Positions 55,305 through 64,000 of a DNA stretch of 64,000 nucleotides are shown here, piece after piece. This DNA comes from Sporolactobacillus sp. THM7-7 (GTDB lineage Bacteria > Bacillota > Bacilli > Bacillales > Sporolactobacillaceae). The notes below the pieces were generated by a model that saw only the letters and a list, made by a program, of their open reading frames with translations, was not told the origin of the DNA and did not search any database. Positions within the stretch are counted from its first letter, which is position 1, and every line of letters begins with the position of its first letter. Location: contig NZ_SEMB01000010.1 of assembly GCF_004153225.1 (NCBI RefSeq), forward strand, positions 36,539 to 100,538. Reading direction: 5' to 3'. Position numbers and translations under genes: made by a program.

Positions 55305-55345
55305 GGCGTTCCGAACCGCAAGTGGAGGATCGGAGCGCTTTTTTA
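55305..55345 (+). terminator. Terminator after fhs
   Basis: GCGTTCCGA pairs with TCGGAGCGC (one G-U), followed by TTTTTTA. Confidence 0.85.
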
Positions 55346-55403
55346 TTCCGATTCGGAAAAAGGTATGTGATTTTTTCAAAAGAAAATGTTGATAAAACCT
55401 AGA

Positions 55404-56666
55404 TCATTGTCTCGATTTTTCGGCCGCGGCAGTGCCCGCGGTGTGTCCGGTGACAAATGCAGCGGTGATATTGTAGCCGCCGGTATAGCCGTGAATATCC
55501 ATAATTTCACCGCAAAAATAGAGGCCGGGCATGATTTTTGACTCCATCGTTTTCGGATGGATTTCTTTCAGAGAGACGCCACCCCCGGTAATAAACGCTT
55601 TTTCGATCGGGAGCGTCCCGTTGACTCGGACAGGAAAAGCTTTGAGCATGATCGCCATTTGCTGAACCTTTTCATTCGAAAGCTCATAAACGGACTGATC
55701 CGGAGACAGGCCGATCTGATAGCAGAGGAAGATCAGATAGCGTTCGGGAACGATCCCTTTCCAAGCGTTTTTGATTGTTCTTTTCCGCCCGGATTTAGCT
55801 TTCCGGATGAGTTGCTGAACGATTTCTTCTGCATGGCAATTCGGAAGGGCGTCAATCTGAACGGTGACCTCGTCCGTTTTCAATGTCTTCAAAGCCTTCA
55901 CGACGAATTGGCTGAGTCTCAGAACGGCGGGGCCCGATAAACCGAAATGGGTAAAAAGCAAATCCCAGCGATGCGTCTGAATCGGTTTTCCATTAGGCTT
56001 GACGAGGGTTACGGCGGCATCGCGAAGGGCAAGGCCTTGCAATGTTTTCGAACGGATGAAGGGTTCCGATGAGGTTAGCGGGACTTCCGTCGGGTAAAGG
56101 TCGGTGATCGTGTGGCCCGCCGCCTTGGCCCACGCGTAGCCGTCGCCGGTGCTTCCGGTCTTTGGAACCGATTTCCCGCCGACCGCCACAATCACGCAGG
56201 GAGCGGTTATTTTTTCTCCTTCAGCGGTTTTTACGCCTTGTACGTTTTCCCCAAAGAGCACGGCCTGAACAGGCTGATTCGTTCGAATACAGACATGAAG
56301 GGATTTGACTTTGGCGAGCAGCGCGTCCACAACCGATTGGGCACTGTTCGACACGGGAAACATTCTTCCGTGATCTTCTTCCTTCAGCTGAATGCCTAGT
56401 TTTTCGAAGAAAGAGATAATGTCCTGATTATTAAATGCGGAGAAGGCGCTGTAAAGAAAGCGTCCGTTACCGGGGATGTGGCGAATCAGTTCATCGATCG
56501 GCATGTTGTTGGTGACATTGCAGCGGCCGCCACCCGAAATCGCGAGTTTTCGTCCCAGCTTGTTTCCTTTATCGATAAGCAGCACACGCGCGCCGCACGC
56601 TGCCGAAGCGATAGAAGCCATAAGCCCGGCTGGCCCACCGCCAATCACGATCACATCGTAGTCCAT
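55404..56666 (-). CDS. HI0933-family FAD-dependent oxidoreductase (YtfP-like)
   Basis: 420 residues. The dinucleotide fold '[20 protein letters not shown]' type N-terminus binds FAD; '[16 protein letters not shown]' and '[16 protein letters not shown]' and the closing '[16 protein letters not shown]' are family hallmarks. Function is unknown; often annotated as a NAD(P)/FAD-dependent oxidoreductase. ATG 56666 ([10 protein letters not shown]) follows GAGGTG. Single gene. Confidence 0.9.
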   Translation of the reverse strand: MDYDVIVIGGGPAGLMASIASAACGARVLLIDKGNKLGRKLAISGGGRCNVTNNMPIDELIRHIPGNGRFLYSAFSAFNNQDIISFFEKLGIQLKEEDHGRMFPVSNSAQSVVDALLAKVKSLHVCIRTNQPVQAVLFGENVQGVKTAEGEKITAPCVIVAVGGKSVPKTGSTGDGYAWAKAAGHTITDLYPTEVPLTSSEPFIRSKTLQGLALRDAAVTLVKPNGKPIQTHRWDLLFTHFGLSGPAVLRLSQFVVKALKTLKTDEVTVQIDALPNCHAEEIVQQLIRKAKSGRKRTIKNAWKGIVPERYLIFLCYQIGLSPDQSVYELSNEKVQQMAIMLKAFPVRVNGTLPIEKAFITGGGVSLKEIHPKTMESKIMPGLYFCGEIMDIHGYTGGYNITAAFVTGHTAGTAAAEKSRQ

Positions 56667-56794
56667 GTCGCACCTCATTTTTCGCGGGTTAGGATTTGGA
56701 AGATGAAAAAAGACGCGCATCCAGTATAATATGTTAAAGGAGTACCGCGCAAGACAGCCGAGAAATAATCATTGTTAACAAGGAGTTATCTGCG

Positions 56795-56845
56795 ATGGAA
56801 AATCAGTGTGATATTTGTCACTCCCCGGTAAATCTGATAGGATAA
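56795..56845 (+). CDS. Micro-ORF with CxxC motif upstream of trhO (16 aa)
   Basis: MENQCDICHSPVNLIG and stop, with AAGGAG nine bases ahead. It starts like a zinc-ribbon protein but ends after 16 residues. It could be a leader peptide or a truncated gene. Weak evidence. Confidence 0.25.
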   Translation: MENQCDICHSPVNLIG

Positions 56846-56926
56846 TTTCTAGCAAGAGAAAGTTCATTCCGGGTCTTTTCCAGCATGGAAAATGAAACCG
56901 GTGATTTTTTGATCGAGGTGGAAGAC

Positions 56927-57871
56927 ATGGCTAGCGAGAAACCGTATCGCGTTTTACTCTATTATAAATATGTCACGATTGACGATCCTGAGGCTTTCGC
57001 AAAAGAGCACCTGGCGTTCTGCAAGGGGCTTGGGCTGAAAGGCCGCATTCTGGTTGCGGAAGAAGGATTGAACGGGACAGTATCCGGAACGACGGAACAA
57101 ACGCGGATTTATATGGATATGCTGCACAGCGATCCGCGATTCCGCGACATGGTGTTTAAAATCGACGAAGCGGACGGTCATGCGTTCAAGAAAATGCATG
57201 TGCGGCCGCGAAAAGAAATCGTCGCCTTGAAACTGGATAAGGATATCGATCCGCATCGTCTCACGGGAAAGCACTTGAAACCGAAAGAATTTTACAAAGC
57301 GATGCAGGACGAAGACACGGTCGTGATTGACGCGCGCAATGACTATGAAACGCAAATCGGACACTTTAGAAACGCAATCTTGCCGGATGTCAAGGTGTTT
57401 CGCGATTTACCAAAGTGGATTGAACAGAACCTGTCCGAGTATAAAGACATGAAAGTACTGACTTACTGTACCGGCGGCATCCGCTGCGAGAAATTCAGCG
57501 GTTATCTACTCAAAGCCGGGTTCAAGGACGTCAGTCAGCTGGAGGGCGGAATTGTCGAATACGGCAAAGATCCGGAAGTCAAAGGCAGACTTTATGACGG
57601 GAAATGCTACGTTTTCGACCAGCGTATTTCCGTTCCGGTGAATCGCACGGACGAAGATGTGGTGATCGGACATTGTCATCACTGCGGCAAGCAGACAGAC
57701 CGGATTGTGAATTGTGCGAACCCCGAATGTAATCGGCAGTACATCTGCTGCGAGGAGTGCGAGAAAAAATATCACCGCTCCTGCAGCGAAGCGTGCCGCA
57801 GGCATCCGCGCAATCGGTACGACCTTGAAATGAAGCAGAAAAAAGAACAAATGGTAACGGGGCAGGCTTAA
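56927..57871 (+). CDS. trhO: tRNA uridine(34) hydroxylase TrhO (rhodanese-related, YbfQ)
   Basis: 314 residues. An N-terminal acylphosphatase-like domain ('[15 protein letters not shown]') precedes a rhodanese domain with the active cysteine in '[18 protein letters not shown]' and a C-terminal cysteine-rich zinc-binding domain ('[22 protein letters not shown]' region). TrhO hydroxylates U34 to ho5U in tRNA with oxygen. ATG 56927 (MASEKPYRV) follows GAGGTGG; the upstream in-frame ATG at 56885 is possible but has no RBS. Confidence 0.94.
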   Translation: MASEKPYRVLLYYKYVTIDDPEAFAKEHLAFCKGLGLKGRILVAEEGLNGTVSGTTEQTRIYMDMLHSDPRFRDMVFKIDEADGHAFKKMHVRPRKEIVALKLDKDIDPHRLTGKHLKPKEFYKAMQDEDTVVIDARNDYETQIGHFRNAILPDVKVFRDLPKWIEQNLSEYKDMKVLTYCTGGIRCEKFSGYLLKAGFKDVSQLEGGIVEYGKDPEVKGRLYDGKCYVFDQRISVPVNRTDEDVVIGHCHHCGKQTDRIVNCANPECNRQYICCEECEKKYHRSCSEACRRHPRNRYDLEMKQKKEQMVTGQA

Positions 57872-57911
57872 TCCGTCCAGTTCTTTTTTACGCCTTGCGT
57901 ATTTTGTCGCC

Positions 57912-57952
57912 CGAGGTCATCTAAGGAGCGTTTCCTCGGATGACCTTTTTTA
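57912..57952 (+). terminator. Terminator after trhO
   Basis: AGGTCATC pairs with GATGACCT, then TTTTTT. A competing CGAGG/CCTCG pairing is also available. Confidence 0.8.
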
Positions 57953-58051
57953 TACGATCAGAAATATAAAAATTCAGCGGATGATAACTAAGCCTCTGGC
58001 TCTGGCTGCGTCAAAAACGTGCCAGTCGGTAAGGCTCTCCTCATCGCGGCC

Positions 58052-58399
58052 TCAGGCGATCGGTAGGTATACTTTGACCTGCTCGTAGATCCATTCGCCC
58101 GCGATGCTTTTCTGATAGCCGACTTCAAAGACGCGGCCTCTTGTGTACACTTCGTACTCAAGCCAGTTTCGGCGAGTCATTCGGATGTGATGATCGAACA
58201 GTTCGTCCTTATTCTGTCTCATATCTTCCGTAACGCGGCGAATCGCCTCGTTAATAAGCTCGATATATCGTGCCTTGAATTTCATATTGGTCAGACGAAG
58301 CATCCGTTTGTCGCGTTCCAGCGCCATTCGAATCAGCGGCAAAAGCATATATTGCCGAATAATACGTTTTTCTTTGGGAGTCAGCTCGTTTGCCAGCAT
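58052..58399 (-). CDS. YhjD-like hypothetical protein (115 aa)
   Basis: An all-helical protein: 'LPLIRMALERDKRM', 'ARYIELINEAIRRVTEDMRQNKDEL' type helices, then a strand-rich end. The pattern 'LP.I..ALERD ... K..YI.LI' resembles B. subtilis YhjD, a protein of unknown function in Bacilli. ATG 58399 has AGGTG six bases upstream; ATG/GTG at 58405/58408 are within the RBS. Lies downstream of tgl on the same strand, separated by 155 bases. Confidence 0.65.
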   Translation of the reverse strand: MLANELTPKEKRIIRQYMLLPLIRMALERDKRMLRLTNMKFKARYIELINEAIRRVTEDMRQNKDELFDHHIRMTRRNWLEYEVYTRGRVFEVGYQKSIAGEWIYEQVKVYLPIA

Positions 58400-58554
58400 A
58401 ATCATCACCTGACTTTATTATATGCGAATGTATGTTTCTTTATCAATGGAAAATAAAACAAATGTTCGCCATGAAGATGGCGCTGCGTTTGAAAGTAAAA
58501 TGGAATAGATCAGGGTGGCTATGATCAGGAAACAGCAAGGGGGTGCCTCGGGTA

Positions 58555-59367
58555 TTATGCGAAAGATGAAAACGTATAAACGGACGATCCGGCCGCAATC
58601 CGGATGCCATCTGACGGGGTTCCGGCATCGAAAGCCGCCAGAGAAAGATAGTCGGGGCGGGTGGCGCCCGGCATCAGATAGGCGGACGTATCCGCACTTT
58701 GCCGACGATATTGGTTCAGTTCTTCGATGATCCGGTCTGCGGTCATAATTCCGATCCCGTGTCCGTAATAGAGACCGCCCGACAGATCGACAGCGTTTTC
58801 TCCCTGCCATTGCGGTGTTTGCGGATTGACATCGGGATTTTTAAAATAACGAACGTCTCCGGGGATGCCGGTCCCGACGCGCGAAGCGTTTTTCAAAGAA
58901 AAAAACGGGTGATTCTGCCAGTCCCAAAGATAGAGATGGCTGAAGATGCTGTTGAATCGCTCTTCGGGCAGACAGTCGATCAGCGCTTTATAGAAAACAA
59001 TCATCATGGCCGTGGCGCATTCAAAGGCATAAGCTTCGCCATTCTCGAAAATATCGCGTATCGCCTCTGCGGCCGGACGGCCTGGTTTTAAGTCAAAACC
59101 GCCCTCTCCGGTCAGTGACCAATAGGCTTCGTTACAGGCCGAGTAATAAAACGTCGCAAAGGCAGCCCTGCTGCGGTGCAGTGCCTGAGCCGCCTCGATG
59201 GTTTTATTTCGAAGCCTGATTTCAAAGGTCAATTCTCTTCGGGAGGGATAAATAAACCGCTCGTGTGAACGCGCCATGGCCTGAAAAATAACCGGGGCAT
59301 AGCGGCCGATTGCGGCAATACTTCCGGACAGATCCGGTGTCATCGTCTCGTTTCCTGCAAGGATCAT
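58555..59367 (-). CDS. tgl: Spore coat protein-glutamine gamma-glutamyltransferase Tgl
   Basis: 270 residues, similar in size to the 245-residue B. subtilis Tgl, which cross-links GerQ and coat proteins via glutamyl-lysine bonds. The catalytic cysteine C117 is in 'YAFECATAMMIVFYKALID'-like region; flanking 'KFATFYYSACNEAYW'-type and 'YFKNPDVNPQTPQWQGENAVDL' region match. The RBS AGGTGAAGG precedes the ATG. The start overlaps the stop of the upstream gene (ATGA), so translation is coupled. Expression in the mother cell is expected; I saw no firm SigE/SigK site. Confidence 0.93.
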   Translation of the reverse strand: MILAGNETMTPDLSGSIAAIGRYAPVIFQAMARSHERFIYPSRRELTFEIRLRNKTIEAAQALHRSRAAFATFYYSACNEAYWSLTGEGGFDLKPGRPAAEAIRDIFENGEAYAFECATAMMIVFYKALIDCLPEERFNSIFSHLYLWDWQNHPFFSLKNASRVGTGIPGDVRYFKNPDVNPQTPQWQGENAVDLSGGLYYGHGIGIMTADRIIEELNQYRRQSADTSAYLMPGATRPDYLSLAAFDAGTPSDGIRIAAGSSVYTFSSFA

Positions 59368-60347
59368 ACACCTTCACCTCTGAAATGCGGCATATGGAGT
59401 ACGGCCAGTTGCTGACGAATCGGCCGCCTGATCCATGACTGCCAGATTCTTGGCTGCTGTCTTCTCAGATGTCCGGAGTAGCCGGATAGGGCGGCCTGCG
59501 CCTTTCGCGGCAGCTTTAAAAAATCAAGATAATTTTTCTTTTCTTCCGGGAGCAGTGTTTGACGGGGCTTCCCGTCTCTTGTTCCGACGGTTTTTCCAAG
59601 ATATTTTGCGCTATAATGGATCCGGAAAGGCCGCCCTCCCGGAACGGCATCGTTGGTTTCCCCCGTGTAAACCAAATAGTGTTCGTTCTCTTCATACCAG
59701 GATTCGAAAGCAAAAAAGGCGGATGAATGATCCGGTGCGTGGCGGACTTCCGGAATAAAGGAGAGCAGGCGCCGGGCGTAACCGCTTTCTGCCTTCTCGC
59801 CGGAGAGAAGATAATTCGCGATGTATACCAGACAGCCTGGGTTGGCCGTTTCCAGGAGCGCGCTGAGCAGATAGTGGCGCTGACTCCGATTTTTATAACG
59901 ATAGACGACAAGGTCGGTCATTCCTTTAAGCCAGTCCCGCTGATAAGTCAGTAAAATCTGGATCGCAGTCTGATCAATGACCTGGATATAATCTGTGGAA
60001 AGCATATTTTTCCAGCCAGTCTGAAGCATCCAAAGAAGGGAATGGACGACAAGGTCGTGCTGATCGGCGAACGATGCCCGATTGTCGATTCCGAGATCGG
60101 CGCTTTGAAGCACGTTGCGGGTATGATCAAGCACGATTTGTACACGTGGATTGAGCATAAAGCTTCGCGTCTCCAGATCGCTTCTCAGCGAGAAAAGAAC
60201 CGGAAACTCGAGCAGGGGATCATTAATCAGGCTTTCGGCGCGGGCCCGGTCGTTCCGGCAAAGCCGTGTCCATTCCTCAAGCAAAGCATCGGGGTGTTCG
60301 CGCCGCCATTCGTTCAGCGGGTGCCGCTGTCTCTCTTTAGTATCCAA
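59364..60347 (-). CDS. Unknown protein translationally coupled to tgl (327 aa)
   Basis: I do not recognise this family. The TTG start (MDTKERQRHPLNEWR) has GGGAGGG six to seven bases upstream; alternatives at 60362 and 60452 lack an RBS. It is all soluble, with no signal peptide or membrane segment, mostly helical and rich in charged and aromatic residues: 'RYKNRSQRHYLLSALLETAN' and 'WYEENEHYLVYTGE', and a basic C-terminus ('IRRPIRQQ'). The stop overlaps the tgl ATG. Given tgl's role in coat cross-linking, a part in coat maturation or as a substrate is plausible but unproven. Confidence 0.75.
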   Translation of the reverse strand: MDTKERQRHPLNEWRREHPDALLEEWTRLCRNDRARAESLINDPLLEFPVLFSLRSDLETRSFMLNPRVQIVLDHTRNVLQSADLGIDNRASFADQHDLVVHSLLWMLQTGWKNMLSTDYIQVIDQTAIQILLTYQRDWLKGMTDLVVYRYKNRSQRHYLLSALLETANPGCLVYIANYLLSGEKAESGYARRLLSFIPEVRHAPDHSSAFFAFESWYEENEHYLVYTGETNDAVPGGRPFRIHYSAKYLGKTVGTRDGKPRQTLLPEEKKNYLDFLKLPRKAQAALSGYSGHLRRQQPRIWQSWIRRPIRQQLAVLHMPHFRGEGV

Positions 60348-60564
60348 TGCGCTCCCTCCCATCTCCGGTACGCTCGATCGCACTTTTATAGAGATCTGAA
60401 AAATACAGAGTCTGTCATTCAGGGCGTGGTTCGGCGAATGAAGCCACAGCATCTTCTAGGATGCTTATGTCCTGTTTCTCTGATTATGATTTTTTTAGTG
60501 GAGGAAACATCGTATCCTTTGTGATAAACTGAAAAAGCAAACAGCCGCTTGTGAGGTGATTTTC

Positions 60565-61359
60565 ATGAAACAGTATTTAGACTTATGCCGCCAGGTGCTT
60601 TCGGAGGGACACCGGAAGTCAGACCGAACGGGAACCGGAACGATCAGCTTCTTCGGGCATCAGATGCGTTTTCATCTTCAGAATGGTTTTCCGCTGATGA
60701 CGACGAAGAAGCTGCACTATAAATCCATCATTTATGAATTGCTTTGGTTTCTTAAAGGGGATACGAATATCAAATATTTACAAGATCACGGCGTTCGTAT
60801 CTGGAATGAGTGGGCGGACGAAAACGGTGATCTTGGCCCGGTGTACGGGCATCAGTGGCGCTCGTGGCCGGGGAAAAACGGTCAGACGATTGATCAGATT
60901 TCGCGTGTGATCGACCAGATAAAGCATCACCCCGATTCCCGCCGCCTGATCGTGACCGCATGGAATCCGGCTGACATTGAAGATATGGCGCTTCCGCCGT
61001 GCCACTGCCTCTTTCAATTCTATGTCAGCGAGGGCAGGCTGAGTTGTCAGCTGTATCAGCGCAGCGCCGATGTTTTTCTCGGCGTTCCGTTCAACATCGC
61101 CTCCTATGCCCTCCTGACACATATGATCGCCCATGTGACGGGACTTGCGGTCGGTGATTTTGTCCACACACTTGGGGATGCGCATATTTATCTGAATCAT
61201 ATAGAACAGGTCAAAGAGCAGCTGAGACGGACGCCGAGACCGCTTCCGACACTGAAAATCACGCGTGACGTTTCATCCATTTTTGATTTCGATTATGATG
61301 ATTTCCGCATCGAGGGCTATCACCCGTATCCTCACATTAAAGGCCGGGTGTCGGTATGA
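60565..61359 (+). CDS. thyA: Thymidylate synthase
   Basis: 264 residues, as in B. subtilis ThyB and E. coli ThyA. The catalytic cysteine is in '[12 protein letters not shown]' (PPCH), and '[13 protein letters not shown]', '[23 protein letters not shown]' and '[10 protein letters not shown]' are typical. Methylates dUMP with methylene-THF, producing DHF for the next gene. ATG 60565 follows GTGAGGTGAT; GTG 60556 is within the RBS. Confidence 0.98.
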   Translation: MKQYLDLCRQVLSEGHRKSDRTGTGTISFFGHQMRFHLQNGFPLMTTKKLHYKSIIYELLWFLKGDTNIKYLQDHGVRIWNEWADENGDLGPVYGHQWRSWPGKNGQTIDQISRVIDQIKHHPDSRRLIVTAWNPADIEDMALPPCHCLFQFYVSEGRLSCQLYQRSADVFLGVPFNIASYALLTHMIAHVTGLAVGDFVHTLGDAHIYLNHIEQVKEQLRRTPRPLPTLKITRDVSSIFDFDYDDFRIEGYHPYPHIKGRVSV

Positions 61360-61847
61360 TTTCATTTCTGGTAGCGATGGACCGGAACCGGCTGATCGGT
61401 CGGGAAAACACCCTCCCGTGGCATCTGCCTGCCGATCTCCGTTATTTTAAGAAAGTGACGATAGGCCACCCGGTCATCATGGGACGCAAGACGTTTCAAT
61501 CCATCGGCAAACCGCTCCCCGGCCGGACAAATGTCGTTCTGACGAGGGATCGGCGCTTTGCTTACGAAGATGTGGCTGTCTATCATTCTGTGAACGATTT
61601 TCTGACAAGCGGCATGGCGTTCGGCCAGGAATGTTTCGTGATCGGCGGTTCCCAGATTTATGCTTCTTTTTTGCCTTACACAGACCGGCTATATATCACG
61701 CTGATTCATGCCGAATTCGAGGGAGACACGTATTTTACCGGGTTCAAGGAAGAAGTATGGCGTCTTGTTTCCAAAACTCCCGGAACACTCGATAAAAAAA
61801 ATCGCTTTCCTCATGATTTTCTTATCTATGAGAGAGCCGGCCGTTAA
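61356..61847 (+). CDS. dfrA: Dihydrofolate reductase
   Basis: 163 residues. '[31 protein letters not shown]' type N-terminus with active-site D27-type acid in 'LPADL', '[18 protein letters not shown]', and 'VIGGSQIY'. It reduces DHF to THF after the thymidylate synthase reaction. The start overlaps the thyA stop (ATGA), so the two are coupled, as commonly found. Confidence 0.97.
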   Translation: MISFLVAMDRNRLIGRENTLPWHLPADLRYFKKVTIGHPVIMGRKTFQSIGKPLPGRTNVVLTRDRRFAYEDVAVYHSVNDFLTSGMAFGQECFVIGGSQIYASFLPYTDRLYITLIHAEFEGDTYFTGFKEEVWRLVSKTPGTLDKKNRFPHDFLIYERAGR

Positions 61848-61965
61848 AATAAAATGTTTCCCCATCGTTTTTTTCTCTTTAAAAAGTCAGACAGCTGCCG
61901 TCAGATTTTCACTCTCTTTTTCATTGATGCATAAACTATGAAAAAGGGCGACGGAGTTGATAAAC

Positions 61966-62184
61966 ATGATCACGTACAGTGTGCAGTTGGCGTTTTGTTA
62001 CTGTCTGATTGGACTGATTATGGGCTGGATGCTGGGCGTGCTTCCTTTTTGGAGCGTAAAGAGAAAGCGGCATGCCGCGATATGTCTGTTATTCATGATT
62101 GCCTGGCTGCCCGCCGGAATATTCGCTTTGATGACGGCTCCGCTGGTTAATCTGATATGGGTTCAGGGGAAAAACGGGTTTTAG
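61966..62184 (+). CDS. Small membrane protein (72 aa)
   Basis: Two hydrophobic segments (about residues 5-27 and 38-63) separated by a basic loop 'WSVKRKRHAA', so the loop faces the cytoplasm. I do not recognise the family. ATG 61966 (MITYSVQLAF) is nine bases after GGAG; TTG 61957 overlaps it. A hairpin terminator follows. Confidence 0.65.
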   Translation: MITYSVQLAFCYCLIGLIMGWMLGVLPFWSVKRKRHAAICLLFMIAWLPAGIFALMTAPLVNLIWVQGKNGF

Positions 62185-62211
62185 AAAGAATAGTTACGTT
62201 AATAAGCGCTT

Positions 62212-62239
62212 TCGGGCTCCTGAAAACGGGGAGCTTTTT
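62212..62239 (+). terminator. Terminator after the small membrane gene
   Basis: GCTCC (62216-62220) pairs with GGAGC (62230-62234), then TTTTTCTG. Confidence 0.7.
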
Positions 62240-62301
62240 CTGTACGGACTTCGACCGCTAACGGGTGAATATTTATATTTAATGAGAAATGAGGCAATCA
62301 T

Positions 62302-62907
62302 ATGCACGGAAAAACGCTGCTCGATGTACCGCTGATTGCGCAGATGCCAGAACTTGCCAGAGGCTGTGAAGTCACCAGTCTGGCTATGGTACTGGCCTTT
62401 GCCGGCATAAAGGCGGACAAGATGGCGCTCGCCGGCGAGATTCACAAAAGTTGTATTCCTTACGCAAAGAAAGATGGAAACACATATTTTGGCGACCCCA
62501 ATGAAGGATTCGTCGGTTCGATGACTGATTTTCGGGAACCGGGTCTTGGGGTCTATCATCGGCCGATCGCGGAACTTGCCGCGCGTTACCTAGGGAAACG
62601 TGTCATCGACCTGACCGGTTCCGATTTTTCTGTCGTTGAACAGCAAATCGCCCGAAAACGCCCGGTGTGGGTGATTAATAATGAATGGTTCCGCGCTTTG
62701 CCGGATCGCTATTTTCGGACCTGGTACACAGAAAACGGCCCGCTGGATATTACATACAAAGAGCATTCGGTTGTAATTACCGGCTATGACAGCGACTTTG
62801 TCTACTTTAACGACCCGCTCCGCCCGGAAAAAAATAGACACGCGTTTAAACGAAAGTTTGTTCAAGGATGGGAGCAATTGGGGAGCCAGGCGGTTTCGTA
62901 CATGTGA
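62302..62907 (+). CDS. C39-like papain-fold peptidase
   Basis: 201 residues. The active-site cysteine C22 lies in 'ELARGCEVTSLAMVL', histidine in 'YKEHSVVITGYD' and aspartate in 'YFNDPL', the triad of the peptidase C39-like/YvpB family. No signal peptide is seen from the ATG at 62302 (RBS GAGGC), so it is cytoplasmic or released otherwise, which is unusual for YvpB-type proteins, many of which are secreted. Substrate unknown. A weak hairpin (about 62930-62970) follows. Confidence 0.85.
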   Translation: MHGKTLLDVPLIAQMPELARGCEVTSLAMVLAFAGIKADKMALAGEIHKSCIPYAKKDGNTYFGDPNEGFVGSMTDFREPGLGVYHRPIAELAARYLGKRVIDLTGSDFSVVEQQIARKRPVWVINNEWFRALPDRYFRTWYTENGPLDITYKEHSVVITGYDSDFVYFNDPLRPEKNRHAFKRKFVQGWEQLGSQAVSYM

Positions 62908-63117
62908 AAGGAAGTCCGAAAAATCCGGGAAAAATGGCTGGCCGATCTCTTTGTCAGCTTTCTTTTCCGTTCCGTACCTTAGTTGCCCGGTATAAAAATG
63001 CACATATCAGAAATTGTAATATACCATTAGCTGATTGATGGGAATTTTATTTCATATCGATCCGTTTATTAGGGATTATATTTCCTTTTGAAAAGAAGAT
63101 TCATGAATTTTAATTTC
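62908..63117. other. Gap between the C39-like gene and gapN leader
   Basis: A weak hairpin GCTGGC/GTCAGC with a T-rich run (about 62936-62969) could terminate the previous gene. Otherwise AT-rich with no feature I can support. Confidence 0.4.
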
Positions 63118-63146
63118 TTGACAAATTTATGAAGATGATTTAAAAC
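63118..63146 (+). promoter_or_regulatory. Promoter ahead of gapN
   Basis: A perfect -35 TTGACA (63118-63123), 17 bases and TAAAAC (63141-63146). It leaves a leader of about 200 bases before gapN. Confidence 0.65.
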
Positions 63147-63200
63147 GTATAGATAAACAGGTCCGCTGCTTCTTGAAAGGTGAGATATAGCTCGACGCTT

Positions 63201-63365
63201 ATGAGCAAAATAGTGGAAAAACTGGGTGTTTCGTGCGAAGATTTTTACAAGGAAAGTTTTCGATCTGCGATTATTTTTTCTTGTTATGAAGCAGACGGAC
63301 GAAAAAAATTAAAAATGCTGATGGTTATTGGCAATAAAGGGGAAATGACTGAATATGGCTTCTAA
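63201..63365 (+). CDS. Possible small ORF in the gapN leader (54 aa)
   Basis: MSKIVEKLGVSCEDFYKESF continues to a stop at 63363-63365, overlapping the gapN start by 11 bases. The RBS is poor for ATG 63201, and GTG 63180 overlaps GGTGAG. The composition looks protein-like, but the frame could be chance. Not recognised. Confidence 0.3.
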   Translation: MSKIVEKLGVSCEDFYKESFRSAIIFSCYEADGRKKLKMLMVIGNKGEMTEYGF

Positions 63366-64000
63366 TGTATCAGAACTGACGACTTACAAGGCCTATTTAG
63401 CCGGTGAGTGGAAAGAGAGTGCATCCGGCGATACGATTGCCATTCAATCGCCCTATTTGCGGGAGACGATCGGTTTTGTCCAGGCCGTGACCCGTGAAGA
63501 AGTCGATGCAGCGATTCAGACGGCGCACGAGGCACAGAAGGCATGGGCCCGGAAATCGCTCGGTGAACGGGCCGCTTATCTGGAAAGATGGGCGGATGAG
63601 CTGGTCAAAAACGAGGATGAGATCGCCCAAGCGGTCATGCACGAGGTCGGAAAAGGCTACAAGGACTCGAAGAAAGAAGTGGTCCGCACGGCTGACCTGA
63701 TTCGGTATACGGTTCAGGAAGCTCTGCACATGCACGGGGAAAGCCTGAAAGGCGACAGTTTCCCGGGCGGGCCGCAGAAAAAGATCGGACTTGTGGAGCG
63801 TTCGCCGCTTGGCGTTGTGCTGGCGATTTCTCCGTTCAACTACCCGGTCAACCTGGCCGCCTCGAAAATCGCGCCGGCGCTGATGGCCGGAAACGGCGTC
63901 ATCTTCAAACCGGCGACGCAAGGGTCGATCAGCGGTATCAAAATGATCGAGGCGCTGGATAAAGCCGGGCTGCCGAAAGGCCTCCTCAGTCTGACTACCG
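63355..64000 (+). CDS. gapN: NADP-dependent non-phosphorylating glyceraldehyde-3-phosphate dehydrogenase GapN, N-terminal part
   Basis: The frame from ATG 63355 (MASNVSELTTYKAYLAGEW) is open to the end of the window, covering 215 codons. 'GERAAYLERWADEL', 'HEVGKGYKDSKKEVVRTADLIRYT' region, 'VLAISPFNYPVNLAASKIAPAL' and 'FKPATQGSISG' are characteristic of streptococcal-type GapN. The catalytic cysteine lies beyond the window. GapN oxidises glyceraldehyde-3-phosphate directly to 3-phosphoglycerate with NADPH production. AAAGGGG is 12 bases from the ATG. The gene is cut by the window. Confidence 0.93.
   Translation, partial: MASNVSELTTYKAYLAGEWKESASGDTIAIQSPYLRETIGFVQAVTREEVDAAIQTAHEAQKAWARKSLGERAAYLERWADELVKNEDEIAQAVMHEVGKGYKDSKKEVVRTADLIRYTVQEALHMHGESLKGDSFPGGPQKKIGLVERSPLGVVLAISPFNYPVNLAASKIAPALMAGNGVIFKPATQGSISGIKMIEALDKAGLPKGLLSLTT

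Noticed and set aside
1-64000. CRISPR arrays, prophage, insertion sequences, toxin-antitoxin pairs, tRNA or rRNA genes
   Set aside because: I looked for regular short repeats, transposase or integrase motifs, paired small genes with antitoxin-like order and cloverleaf-type sequences, and saw none.

Overview
The window is chromosomal DNA from a low-to-middle GC, endospore-forming member of the Bacillales. Evidence is the sporulation genes (cotE, spoVK, tgl), the gene order miaB-ricA-cotE-mutS-mutL-miaA-hfq-spoVK-ynbB-glnR-glnA (an edited version of the Bacillus subtilis order), divergent lexA/yneA, and Bacillus-type regulatory sites (GlnR, LexA, NagR, CcpA and CcpC-like). Pyruvate oxidase and a non-phosphorylating GapN, together with many lost neighbours (hflX, fruK, yneB/ynzC absent at their usual places), suggest a fermentative relative such as Sporolactobacillaceae. 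That placement is inference. No prophage, insertion sequence, CRISPR array, rRNA or tRNA was found.

Layout. 1-8.96 kb: tRNA modification (miaB, miaA), the RicA regulator, spore coat morphogen CotE, mismatch repair (mutSL) and hfq. 9.2-13.6 kb: spoVK, a PLP lyase-like gene, and glnRA behind a textbook promoter and GlnR box. 13.8-19.9 kb: small uncharacterised genes, a CBS-domain protein, a membrane protein, a cation diffusion facilitator, a quinone oxidoreductase-like enzyme, a HAD phosphatase, the remnant of a short-chain dehydrogenase and a minimal L,D-transpeptidase. 20.1-23 kb: fruR-fruA with fruK missing. 23.1-27.1 kb: riboflavin operon ribD-ribE-ribBA-ribH behind an FMN riboswitch and terminator. 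27.2-35 kb: an MFS exporter, transketolase, pyruvate oxidase behind a cre-bearing promoter, and a UbiB-like kinase with a phasin-like partner. 35.2-37 kb: lexA | yneA with shared LexA boxes, then an apparently independent structured RNA gene, then yneF. 37-44 kb: a Bacillaceae-type intergenic repeat, a DUF72 gene, nagA-nagB-nagR and aconitase. 44-53.4 kb: M20 dipeptidase, an FbpB-like micro-protein, SGNH hydrolase, D-amino acid transaminase, zwf, DEAD-box helicase with a leader ORF, an IDEAL-domain protein, an EamA transporter and an RNase HI-like gene. 53.6-64 kb: fhs, a flavoprotein, trhO, tgl translationally coupled to an unknown gene, thyA-dfrA, a C39-like peptidase and the start of gapN.

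The genes form a housekeeping core. One-carbon metabolism (fhs, thyA, dfrA), riboflavin supply, nitrogen assimilation (glnRA), the pentose phosphate route (zwf, tkt), fructose and amino-sugar uptake and breakdown, and overflow or redox metabolism (pox, gapN) are interleaved with DNA repair, the SOS response and spore coat assembly. The strongest candidate for something undescribed is the structured non-coding RNA at about 36.37-36.62 kb: it has a near-consensus promoter, several perfect helices, a competing pairing and a strong terminator, no open reading frame, and I cannot match it to any RNA family I know. Secondary candidates are the leader ORF and hairpin before the DEAD-box helicase, the unknown protein coupled to tgl, and the two dispersed copies of an inverted-repeat element.
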